A DNA stretch of 7,486 bases, from positions 1-7,486 of the forward strand of contig QMNM01000060.1 in NCBI GenBank assembly GCA_003647765.1, written 5' to 3'. The position numbers and the translations under genes are program-made. The notes beneath the pieces were generated by a model that was not told where the DNA came from, ran no database searches, and saw only the letters and a list, made by a program, of their open reading frames with translations. This document shows positions 1 to 6,447 of the stretch, piece after piece (within the stretch, counting starts at the first letter, position 1; the number at the start of each line of letters is the position of its first letter). The stretch comes from Candidatus Cloacimonadota bacterium (lineage in GTDB: Bacteria > Cloacimonadota > Cloacimonadia > JGIOTU-2 > B8-G9).

Positions 1-108
1 TATAGCGTGAATGCCTTCATTACAGTTGGACTCATAAAGTATCGACTACGGTACCCACCTAGAACAGTAGGTTCAAACATACTGTTACACATTTAGAGCG
101 GGTTTTTA
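1..108 (+). ncRNA. ssrS: 6S RNA, 3' part (5' end outside the window)
   Basis: 6S RNA is a small RNA that imitates an open promoter and sequesters housekeeping RNA polymerase. The sequence at 50-76 matches the conserved 3' arm of 6S RNA outside gamma-proteobacteria: a GG-x-ACCCACCT block, then a short hairpin (ACCTA at 57-61 pairing with TAGGT at 68-72 around a six-base loop), then GGTTCAA. The following GTTACAC and GAGCGGGTTTTT (about 82-107) would be the 3' strand of the closing stem and the transcript end. The position directly before rny supports the call, since zapA - 6S RNA - rny is a recurrent gene order. The 5' half is outside the window, so the closing stem and promoter-mimicking bubble cannot be checked. 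The exact 3' end is a guess. Confidence 0.75.
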
Positions 109-188
109 TCCTTTCCATAGATACCAACCAATTATTTTTATAACCCTCAATAAAATCCCACAATTACATTGGAATTTTTATACACTTT

Positions 189-193
189 GGAGA
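189..193 (+). promoter_or_regulatory. Shine-Dalgarno site of rny (decides the start)
   Basis: GGAGA lies 5 nt before the ATG at 199. It is too close to serve the ATG at 196 well, and it lies downstream of the TTG at 169. It therefore favours the start at 199. Confidence 0.6.
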
Positions 194-198
194 TAATG

Positions 199-1761
199 AT
201 GTTATCATTAAAGAGTTGTATTATCCCATTTATTGCATTCATACTTGGCATACTGATTGGCTGGATTATACTTAGATTATTTGATAAGAAAAGATTATTA
301 AGTGCAAAAAAAACAGCAGAGATGATCATAGATAAAGCCAAAAAAGAAATAGAAACATTGAAAAAAGAAAGGTTGTTAGAAGTTAAGGAAAAATGGTATA
401 AGAAAATAGCAAACGAGGAAAAAGAGATAGAGAATAGAAAAAAAGAGCTAAGACATCTAGAAAAAGAATATAATAAAAGGATAAATAGCATAGACAAGCG
501 TGTTGAAAATCTGGATAGAAAGGAAGGATCTTTAATTAATTGGGAAAATAAATTAAGAATCATGGAAGAAAAGAATGAATCTATAAAAAAGCATTTTGCA
601 CATTTGATAGAACAAGAGAATGTTAAATTGCAGGAGATTGCCGACCTTACCAAAGAAGAAGCAGTTGACCGATTATTAAAGAATATGGAAGCATACTCCA
701 GAAGAGAAGGTGCTATAATCAGGAAAAAAATTATTGATAATGCTAAAAATTCTGGATTAAAAGAAGCGGCTAATATAATTGCTACTGCTATACAGAGAAC
801 AGCTGTTGATCAGGCTACTGAATCTACGGTTTCAGTAATATGTATTCCGACTGAAGAGATGAAAGGGAGAATCATTGGACGAGAAGGAAGGAATATTCGC
901 ACTTTTGAAAGAGAAACAGGGGTTGAACTAATTGTTGATGATACTCCAGAAGCAGTTATCCTTTCTAGTTTTGACCCTATACGGCGTGAAATTGCTAAAC
1001 TATCATTAGAACGATTGATTGAAGATGGCAGAATTCATCCTGGACGCATAGAGGAAATCGTAGATAAAACAAGAAGAGGATTTGGCGAAGTAATAAAGCA
1101 AGTCGGAGAAAACGCATGTTTAGAATTAGATATTCATAATATATCTAATGCTGTAATACAAATAATTGGTAAATTAAAATACCGTACCAGTTATGGACAG
1201 AATGTCCTTAACCATAGTAAAGAGACAGCCTGGCTTTGCGGAATAATTGCGGCAGAACTATCATTAGACCAAAATTTAGCAAAGAGGATAGGATTGCTTC
1301 ATGATATTGGCAAAGCTGTTAGTTATGAAGAAAATGGAAGTCATGCAGAAATAGGGGCTAACATCGCGCGCAGAAATGGTGAATCTGAAATTGTAATAAA
1401 TGCTATTGCTGCTCATCACGGAGAAGTTGAACCAATATCGCCTTATGCAGTAATCGTACAATCTGCTGATGCTATATCCGGAGCAAGACCAGGAGCAAGA
1501 CGTGAAACTTTAGAGTCCTATATTAAACGGCTGGAAAAACTGGAACATATAGCCCAAACTTTTGCAGGAGTTAATAAATCTTATGCTATTCAAGCTGGAA
1601 GAGAATTACGAATTATAGTTGAACATAAGGCTATTAGTGACGCCGAAGCTGAATTGCTTGCCAGTGATATAGCAAGAAGAATTGAAAATGAAGTGCAATA
1701 TCCAGGGGAAATTAAAGTTACTGTTATTCGTGAAATTAGAAGAACTGCAATTGCTAAATAG
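199..1761 (+). CDS. rny: Ribonuclease Y
   Basis: RNase Y is a membrane-anchored endoribonuclease that initiates mRNA turnover and processing. From the ATG at 199 the product is 520 residues, the length of the Bacillus subtilis enzyme. Residues 7-28 form a hydrophobic N-terminal membrane anchor. A long Lys/Glu-rich coiled coil follows (about 30-170). A KH RNA-binding domain carries the GRIIGREGRN loop (GREG at 227-230). The HD domain has the metal-binding pair H368-D369 in GLLHDIGKA, the same numbers as in B. subtilis, and HHGEVEP at 406-412. The C-terminal region (about 430-520) is complete. An in-frame TTG at 169 would add ten residues but has no ribosome binding site; the ATG at 196 is a minor alternative. 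The gene follows 6S RNA and precedes ymdB, an order seen in many phyla. No promoter or terminator was convincingly found. Identity is secure. Confidence 0.97.
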   Translation: MLSLKSCIIPFIAFILGILIGWIILRLFDKKRLLSAKKTAEMIIDKAKKEIETLKKERLLEVKEKWYKKIANEEKEIENRKKELRHLEKEYNKRINSIDKRVENLDRKEGSLINWENKLRIMEEKNESIKKHFAHLIEQENVKLQEIADLTKEEAVDRLLKNMEAYSRREGAIIRKKIIDNAKNSGLKEAANIIATAIQRTAVDQATESTVSVICIPTEEMKGRIIGREGRNIRTFERETGVELIVDDTPEAVILSSFDPIRREIAKLSLERLIEDGRIHPGRIEEIVDKTRRGFGEVIKQVGENACLELDIHNISNAVIQIIGKLKYRTSYGQNVLNHSKETAWLCGIIAAELSLDQNLAKRIGLLHDIGKAVSYEENGSHAEIGANIARRNGESEIVINAIAAHHGEVEPISPYAVIVQSADAISGARPGARRETLESYIKRLEKLEHIAQTFAGVNKSYAIQAGRELRIIVEHKAISDAEAELLASDIARRIENEVQYPGEIKVTVIREIRRTAIAK

Positions 1762-1769
1762 GGAATGGA

Positions 1770-1807
1770 GCGTATGGCGTAGTGCGTAATGCGTAATGCG
1801 TAATGCG
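1770..1807. repeat. GCGTAAT heptamer tandem (THYALR-type intergenic repeat)
   Basis: Three perfect tandem copies of GCGTAAT occupy 1784-1804, followed by a partial GCG. They are preceded by related, diverged units (GCGTATG, GCGTAGT) from about 1770. The tract begins only nine bases after the rny stop codon. Read on the - strand it would encode the THYALRITHYA-like string that appears as spurious peptide in many genomes; that resemblance is from memory. It is much richer in G+C than its surroundings, which suggests an inserted or expanded element rather than a gene part. Function is unknown. Confidence 0.8.
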
Positions 1808-1857
1808 ATATTGTTAAATTAAAAGATGATTGCAATTATTTTCTATAATCTATTATT

Positions 1858-1897
1858 TCCTTCGTGTTTTTCTGTGTTCTTCGTGGCTAAAATTTGA
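1858..1897 (-). repeat. CACGAAGAA-type periodic repeat, copy 1
   Basis: On the - strand this reads as near-9-nt units: CACGAAGAA, CACAGAAAAA, CACGAAGGA, preceded by TTTTAGC. The last 14 bases on the + side of the core (1880-1893, TTCGTGGCTAAAAT) are identical to copy 2 at 2747-2760. It lies about 26 nt before the ymdB start codon. Similar strings are scattered between genes in many environmental genomes (recollection, not searched here). Confidence 0.8.
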
Positions 1898-1923
1898 CAT
1901 CTATAAGTTTTTCAGAGACGATA

Positions 1924-2709
1924 ATGAAAATATTATTTATTGCTGATATATTTGGAAAACCAGGACGAAAAATCGTTGCACAACTTGTGCCTATGCTAAA
2001 AAAACGAAATGAAATAGATGTTTGCATTGCAAATTGTGAAAATGTTGCTGGTGGATTAGGCGTTACCCCTAAAACAGCAAAAGAGATATTCAATAGTGGA
2101 ATAGATATTTTGACAAGTGGTAATCATATATGGGATAAAAAGGAAATAATAGATTATCTCGCCCAAGAAAAAAGAATTATTAGACCTGCTAACTATCCTC
2201 CTGGAACTCCTGGAAATGGCTATTATATTTATCATGTTTCATCCATAGAAAAATTAGCTGTTCTTAATTTGCAGGGACGCATCTTTATGCAAAGTATTGA
2301 TTGTCCTTTTAGAACAGCGGATAAATTTATTGAATTATTATCAAATGAGACAAATTTAATTTTCATTGATTTTCATGGCGAAGCAACTGCTGAAAAAATT
2401 GCATTTGGATGGTATGTAGATGGTAGAGTTTCTGCTGTGGTTGGCACACACACTCATATCCAAACTGCTGACGAAAGAATTTTACCAAAAGGAACTGCTT
2501 ACATTACTGATGCAGGAATGACAGGATCTCACGATTCTGTTATTGGTATTAAAATAGAAAATGCAATGGAAAGATTTATTAAACAAATCCCAAATAGGTT
2601 TGAAGTAGCTAAAAAAAATGTGATACTTAATGGCGTTATTATAGAAATACATAATAAAAATAGCAAAGCTGTATCCATTAAGCGATTGCAAATTCCATCT
2701 GATAAATAA
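1924..2709 (+). CDS. ymdB: YmdB-family metallophosphoesterase (2',3'-cyclic nucleotide phosphodiesterase)
   Basis: This family (TIGR00282) is a dinuclear-metal calcineurin-like phosphoesterase. The B. subtilis protein hydrolyses cyclic nucleotides and influences biofilm and late-growth gene expression. The 261-residue product matches the usual size and has every metal-site motif: D8 in FIADIFG, E39-N40 in NCENVAGG, N67-H68 in TSGNHIWD, H151 in DFHGEAT, and H176/H178 in GTHTHIQT. The first five align number for number with B. subtilis and the last three are shifted by one. The ATG at 1924 is chosen because MKILFIADIFG is the canonical N terminus; a TTG at 1894 would add ten residues derived from the repeat and spacer. 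The ribosome binding site is weak (AGAGA at 1914-1918). The gene lies 162 nt after rny, its common partner, with two repeats between. It is cytoplasmic, and the active site looks intact. Confidence 0.95.
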   Translation: MKILFIADIFGKPGRKIVAQLVPMLKKRNEIDVCIANCENVAGGLGVTPKTAKEIFNSGIDILTSGNHIWDKKEIIDYLAQEKRIIRPANYPPGTPGNGYYIYHVSSIEKLAVLNLQGRIFMQSIDCPFRTADKFIELLSNETNLIFIDFHGEATAEKIAFGWYVDGRVSAVVGTHTHIQTADERILPKGTAYITDAGMTGSHDSVIGIKIENAMERFIKQIPNRFEVAKKNVILNGVIIEIHNKNSKAVSIKRLQIPSDK

Positions 2710-2725
2710 TACAATTTCATTATAT

Positions 2726-2766
2726 TCTTTGCGTTGATTAGTGTTATTCGTGGCTAAAATCTGACA
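2726..2766 (-). repeat. CACGAAGAA-type periodic repeat, copy 2
   Basis: On the - strand this reads CACGAATAA, CACTAATCAA, CGCAAAGAA, again preceded by TTTTAGC. The 28-base stretch 2740-2767 matches copy 1 (1873-1900) at 24 positions, including a perfect 14-base core. It sits in the spacer between ymdB and folD, about 38 nt before the folD start, in the same orientation as copy 1. It is more diverged than copy 1 in its distal units. Confidence 0.75.
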
Positions 2767-2804
2767 ATTGCTAATTCACTAACTAACAATAAAATAAGTT
2801 CATT

Positions 2805-3692
2805 ATGACTATAAAAAAAGATTTAATTGGCAAACCTGTGGCTAATAGCATCCTAAAAAATCTGAAGGAAAAAATATATCTTTTAAAACAAAAAGATATT
2901 TTCCCCAATTTGGCAATTTTCATAATTGGACAAGATCCATCTGCTCAATATTATTTAAATAATCAAATCAAAAAGGGAGCAGAAATTGGTCTGAATGTAG
3001 AAGCAATCAGATTGCCAGTAAATATATCAGAATCAGAATTTATTACACAATTAGAAATGAAAAACAATGATCCTAAAATAAATGGAATTATGCTTCAAAT
3101 GCCTTTCCCAGAGCAGTTTGACCAAAGTAATATTATAAATCACCTTAACCCTGAAAAAGATGTGGATGGATTCCATCCTATTAACATCGGAAATTTAGTA
3201 TTAGGTAGAGATGCATTATTGCCTAACACACCAGCCGCAATTCTGGAACTTATAAAGTATTACAAAATAGAAACTAATAGCAAAAATATAGTTGTATTGG
3301 GTAGAAGCAATATTGTTGGCAAACCGATTGCAAACTTGTTAATTCAAAAAAATAACACAGGAAATGCTACAGTAACAATTTGTCATTCTCACACGAAAAA
3401 TTTACCTGAAATAACCAAGCACTCTGATATTCTTATTACTGCAATTGGTAAGCCATTATTTATCAAAAAAGATATGGTATCAGAAAAATCTATTATTATT
3501 GATGTTGGCATAAATAAACTTATAGACAAAAAGAGCAAAAGAGGTTACAGATATGTAGGGGATGTAGATTACGAAGATGTGTACGAAAAAATACAACTAA
3601 TTACACCTGTTCCAGGTGGAGTTGGAACCATAACAACTGCAATGAGTTTAGCAAATACAGTAAAAGCGACATTAAAGCAATTTGGTTATTAA
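2805..3692 (+). CDS. folD: FolD: methylenetetrahydrofolate dehydrogenase / methenyltetrahydrofolate cyclohydrolase
   Basis: FolD interconverts 5,10-methylene-, 5,10-methenyl- and 10-formyl-tetrahydrofolate in the cytoplasm, supplying purine and formyl-methionine synthesis or acetogenic carbon flow. The product is 295 residues, a normal length. The N-terminal catalytic domain has QDPSAQYY (43-50), GIMLQMPFP with Q98, and PEKDVDGFHP with D121. The Rossmann domain has GRSNIVGKP (166-174), and TPVPGGVGTITTAM (268-281) follows. Oddities: the catalytic YxxxK motif reads Y50-L-N-N-Q54, so the lysine tied to cyclohydrolase activity is glutamine, and the usual PCTP is PNTP (140-143). The spacing from Y50 to G62 is otherwise normal. 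The ATG at 2805 has no recognisable Shine-Dalgarno. The gene follows ymdB by 95 nt. Family identity is certain; whether both activities remain is open. Confidence 0.95.
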   Translation: MTIKKDLIGKPVANSILKNLKEKIYLLKQKDIFPNLAIFIIGQDPSAQYYLNNQIKKGAEIGLNVEAIRLPVNISESEFITQLEMKNNDPKINGIMLQMPFPEQFDQSNIINHLNPEKDVDGFHPINIGNLVLGRDALLPNTPAAILELIKYYKIETNSKNIVVLGRSNIVGKPIANLLIQKNNTGNATVTICHSHTKNLPEITKHSDILITAIGKPLFIKKDMVSEKSIIIDVGINKLIDKKSKRGYRYVGDVDYEDVYEKIQLITPVPGGVGTITTAMSLANTVKATLKQFGY

Positions 3693-3977
3693 TGTTATAT
3701 CTTTGAACTAGATGCAGTTCACTGAAACTTTCTTATTTACCAATAAGTTAGCCAATTAAATCTTTTTTAAAAGTGAATAATTTATAACTTACTACATTGG
3801 ATTAGAACTATCAATGAAGTTTCATTGGCTAAAATTCCTTGATTTATTGGCATTTCTCTTGAAAAAATATTCACTTGGTGAAATTTGCTATTCCACAAAA
3901 GATTCTACACTAACATTTGTCAATTTTTGGCAATATTGTGTTTTTTTATGAATATTCTGGATAATTATTTTTATATT

Positions 3978-3992
3978 AGTGTTTCTTCGTGG
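3978..3992 (-). repeat. CACGAAGAA-type periodic repeat, copy 3 (short)
   Basis: The - strand reads CCACGAAGAAACACT, continuing into AATATAA. This combines the CACGAAGAA unit of copy 1 with the CACTAAT unit of copy 2. It has the same orientation as both and lies 112 nt before the start codon of the lipoprotein gene. The TTTTAGC flank seen in copies 1 and 2 is missing; a separate match to that flank (TTGGCTAAAAT) occurs at 3825-3835. Confidence 0.5.
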
Positions 3993-4042
3993 ATGAACTG
4001 TCTCTTTGAACTAATACAAAATTTTATTTAAATTTTTTCTTG

Positions 4043-4069
4043 ACTGAAATTCTTTCGTTTTTCAGTTTT
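4043..4069 (+). other. Leader hairpin before the lipoprotein gene
   Basis: ACTGAAA (4043-4049) pairs perfectly with TTTCAGT (4060-4066) across a 10-nt loop, followed by TTT. This could be a weak terminator for read-through from upstream or a structured leader. The stem is short and A+T-rich, so it may be chance. Confidence 0.3.
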
Positions 4070-4094
4070 GTCCAAAATTTAAGTAAGATAAATT

Positions 4095-4100
4095 GGGAGG
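4095..4100 (+). promoter_or_regulatory. Strong Shine-Dalgarno site of the lipoprotein gene
   Basis: GGGAGG lies 4 nt before the ATG at 4105. It overlaps the in-frame TTG at 4093 and so rules that codon out as the start. Confidence 0.8.
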
Positions 4101-4104
4101 AAGT

Positions 4105-6438
4105 ATGATTGGTAGATTGCAGATGTTTTGTAAAAATATATCAGTAAAGTTTTGTATAGGCATTTTTATATTTTTTGTAATTACAACTATGATCTTTATG
4201 TTAGGATGTGAAGGCAAGAGGGGGAGTTTGTCTCCTAATATTCAGCCAATTGTAGAGATTACTTCTTTTGATGGAATAGAGTGGGCTGGGGATTTAAATG
4301 TTGAGGACTCAGCAATTATAGATTCTTTGAGTGTTATTATGGACTCCACATTATATTATCAAAAAATTTATTGGCGTGGCTGGGATGAAGACGGTTGTAT
4401 TAAAGGATATGCTTATCGTATCGGGAGTTGGAACGAAGATAGCACAGCATTTATCTATGATAAGGCATATGGAATAGTAACTAATAATGAGGGTTGGGTT
4501 CTTCACTATAAACCTGGTGCTGACCCAAATATTCCTCTTAGCGAGTCAAATGGGACAATATGGGCAAGTTCTAATAAGGTCTCTGCTGTTGTATATTTCC
4601 CAGCAACTGATACTACTGACTTTAAGAAAAACTTCAATAAATTTGAGGTAAAATGCAAGGATAATAGAGGCAATGTATCTGAACCTGACATAAAATATTT
4701 CTGTAGTTTCTCTACAGTGCCTTCTCCTATAGTAACAACTTCTCAAGGTAAAATTGATAGTTGTCGTGTTGGCAATTCTATTAAGTTTAAGTTTGATATG
4801 ACAGATCCAGACCCGTATGGAGTAAGTAAAGAAGCCGCATATTACTTATATCGTCTTGTTTATATTGAACGAGTAGGTACAAGAGAAGATACATTAACAG
4901 GGCAATTCCAATTTGGAACTACAATTTTAGATAGTACAGAATGGTATTCAACAGAGAATTATGATCAAACTGACGAAGTATTACTTAAAGGTAATTATGA
5001 TAATGGTAATACAACAAGACCTATATTAAGAGGAAATGATATAAACGAGCTAACCAGAATAGAGGTGAAAGCTGTTGATAAAGCTGGTGTTGCAAGTACA
5101 AAAATAGCACATCTGACCTTTTTTGTTAGAGATTATTTTACTCCAAAAACTACTGAATTAGAGGATATGACTGATCAAATATATGCTATTGGTAAATATC
5201 ATTATTTTACATATTTTCCCAGTACTATATCTATAATTCCTCCATCTAAATTTATTGGTGGAAACTTAGTTTATGGCGGACCTCTGTATCCAATGTTTAG
5301 AACAGAAACTGACACTGTTACAATTTGGTCTGCTATTTGGTCTACTGATTTGCAAATTCAATTACCTATTTTTAAAGGCGAGACAAAGGATGCTCTCAAT
5401 AATGATTATTATAGTGAAATTATAGGGTTTGATATAAATTGGGATAATGGCGTAGATAATTTGCCTCCATTCCCACATCAACTTATTGAAGATGAAGATG
5501 GTACAAAATGGTTTAGATTAGAAAAAAGATATGTTGAAAACAATCGCTTGAAATTGTTTGATTTTAGTCCTGGTCATCATACATTTAAAGTCCGTGCAGT
5601 GGATAGTGGCGGAAAAGTTGATAAAACACCTTCTGAACTTGAACTCTTTCTGAAAGAACCTGCATCTGAAAAAAATGGCATTCTGCTTGTAGATGATTCA
5701 AATAACACCACTTTTGAACCAGATGATGCTGTTGATAGTTTTTTTGACTCTCTTTTAATCTATGCTGGAGTCAATGATTATGATGTTAAAGATTTAGAGG
5801 ACGGATCACAAACCAGTATTACAGGATACTTTGATAAAATAGTATTAAGCCCTGCTGATATATTTAATTATGAACTGATTATTTGGCATAATAGTAATGT
5901 AACTAGAAGATATAAAGAAAGCCAATTTTATAAACATTATCTGGTTTTGTATCCATATATGATGTCTGGCGGCAATGTGGTATATACAGGACCTAATGTA
6001 ATAAGTGATAGTAAAGCAGATATAAGCTATGATATTGGATTTTTGAAGAAGTTCGCTGGCTTCTCTTCATTGAATGATATATTGACAAAATCTCTTTTTA
6101 TTGATGATCGTTATTTTGATGTTGCAAGAAAAGATAATGCTGGATCTATTTTCCCAGATTCGCTACATATTAATGTTGATTTAAATACTTATACTAGCAT
6201 TGCTGGTAAAATTGGTGCAGTTACTTTCCTAGATATTGATGGCGCAACTTCTTTATTTAGCTTTTCAACAACAGATCCATATCCAATGAATGGCTGTGTA
6301 GTAAGTAAATATACAAATCCAAATACGAATTCAACTGCATATATAATTGGTTTTCCGCTTTATTATATTGAACCAGAACAGGCAAAAGAACTAATGAAAG
6401 CAATTATTCAAGATTTACCAATTGAACCAAGTTTATAA
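4105..6438 (+). CDS. Putative secreted lipoprotein with Ig-like modules and a C-terminal GATase-like domain
   Basis: I cannot name a specific function. The 777-residue product starts with a basic/hydrophobic segment (about 14-34) ending MFMLGC-like at C35. This is an imperfect lipobox (M-L-G-C), so lipid anchoring at a membrane is likely but not certain. Residues about 50-517 look like three Ig- or fibronectin-like modules. The first has WRGWDEDGCIKGYAYR (90-105). Each ends in a similar strand: EVKCKDNRGNVS (about 181-192), EVKAVDKAGVAS (about 320-331), KVRAVDSGGKVD (about 495-506). The C-terminal part (526-777) resembles the Rossmann/GATase-like domain of FCB-group secreted proteins: ILLVDDS (526-532), LIIWHNS (591-597), SGGNVVYTGPN (621-631), IIGFPLYYIEPEQAKELM (747-764). 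No catalytic Cys-His-Glu triad was recognised in it. The next gene starts 9 bp downstream and is probably co-transcribed. An ATG at 4123 is a less likely start. Confidence 0.85.
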   Translation: MIGRLQMFCKNISVKFCIGIFIFFVITTMIFMLGCEGKRGSLSPNIQPIVEITSFDGIEWAGDLNVEDSAIIDSLSVIMDSTLYYQKIYWRGWDEDGCIKGYAYRIGSWNEDSTAFIYDKAYGIVTNNEGWVLHYKPGADPNIPLSESNGTIWASSNKVSAVVYFPATDTTDFKKNFNKFEVKCKDNRGNVSEPDIKYFCSFSTVPSPIVTTSQGKIDSCRVGNSIKFKFDMTDPDPYGVSKEAAYYLYRLVYIERVGTREDTLTGQFQFGTTILDSTEWYSTENYDQTDEVLLKGNYDNGNTTRPILRGNDINELTRIEVKAVDKAGVASTKIAHLTFFVRDYFTPKTTELEDMTDQIYAIGKYHYFTYFPSTISIIPPSKFIGGNLVYGGPLYPMFRTETDTVTIWSAIWSTDLQIQLPIFKGETKDALNNDYYSEIIGFDINWDNGVDNLPPFPHQLIEDEDGTKWFRLEKRYVENNRLKLFDFSPGHHTFKVRAVDSGGKVDKTPSELELFLKEPASEKNGILLVDDSNNTTFEPDDAVDSFFDSLLIYAGVNDYDVKDLEDGSQTSITGYFDKIVLSPADIFNYELIIWHNSNVTRRYKESQFYKHYLVLYPYMMSGGNVVYTGPNVISDSKADISYDIGFLKKFAGFSSLNDILTKSLFIDDRYFDVARKDNAGSIFPDSLHINVDLNTYTSIAGKIGAVTFLDIDGATSLFSFSTTDPYPMNGCVVSKYTNPNTNSTAYIIGFPLYYIEPEQAKELMKAIIQDLPIEPSL

Positions 6439-6442
6439 GGAG
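6437..6442 (+). promoter_or_regulatory. Shine-Dalgarno overlapping the upstream stop codon
   Basis: AAGGAG lies 5 nt before the ATG at 6448, and its first two bases belong to the TAA stop of the lipoprotein gene. This arrangement supports a two-gene operon with possible translational coupling. Confidence 0.85.
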
Positions 6443-6447
6443 AAGAA

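Larger units (their letters stand above)
3693..4088. other. Gene-free spacer with small inverted and direct repeats
   Basis: No credible coding region is seen here on either strand. Contents: a 6-bp stem, 6-nt loop at 3704-3721 (TGAACT/AGTTCA); a 6-bp stem, 4-nt loop at 3732-3747 (CTTATT/AATAAG); CAATGAA/TTCATTG at 3812-3827; and TTCAC/GTGAA at 3870-3882. A 9-bp inverted pair, AAGTGAATA (3771-3779) and TATTCACTT (3868-3876), brackets the middle. TCTTTGAACTA occurs twice in direct orientation (3700-3710, 4003-4013), each followed by an ACTGAAA block (3721-3727, 4043-4049). The first two hairpins might end the folD transcript, but neither is followed by a clean T run. The promoter of the downstream pair should lie in this stretch, but no convincing -35/-10 pair was found. 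Confidence 0.6.

Noticed and set aside
147-653. 168-codon reading frame on the - strand
   Set aside because: It is antisense to the RNase Y coiled coil. The product is a low-complexity Ser/Phe/Leu string created by reading Lys/Glu codons backwards, with no family features.
1590-1835. 81-codon - strand frame containing a THYALR-like string
   Set aside because: It is produced by the GCGTAAT tandem plus the antisense of the rny 3' end. Such peptides are a by-product of the repeat and not evidence of a gene.
1844-1849. Perfect TATAAT as a ymdB promoter -10 box
   Set aside because: No -35 match occurs at 16-18 bp spacing, and the hexamer is easily met by chance in this A+T-rich spacer.
1894-1899. 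TTGACA at the edge of repeat copy 1 as a -35 box
   Set aside because: The only nearby -10-like hexamer (GATAAT at 1920) is 20 bp away and overlaps the ymdB start codon, which would leave no leader.
1762-1923. The short repeats as a CRISPR array
   Set aside because: The units are 7-10 nt, contiguous and without spacers, and no cas gene is nearby.
3948-4031. 27-codon + strand reading frame in the spacer before the lipoprotein gene
   Set aside because: It has no ribosome binding site, includes repeat copy 3, and shows no recognisable protein features.
4506-4746. Two overlapping - strand frames of 61 and 66 codons
   Set aside because: They are antisense shadows of the lipoprotein gene, with no start signals and no family resemblance.
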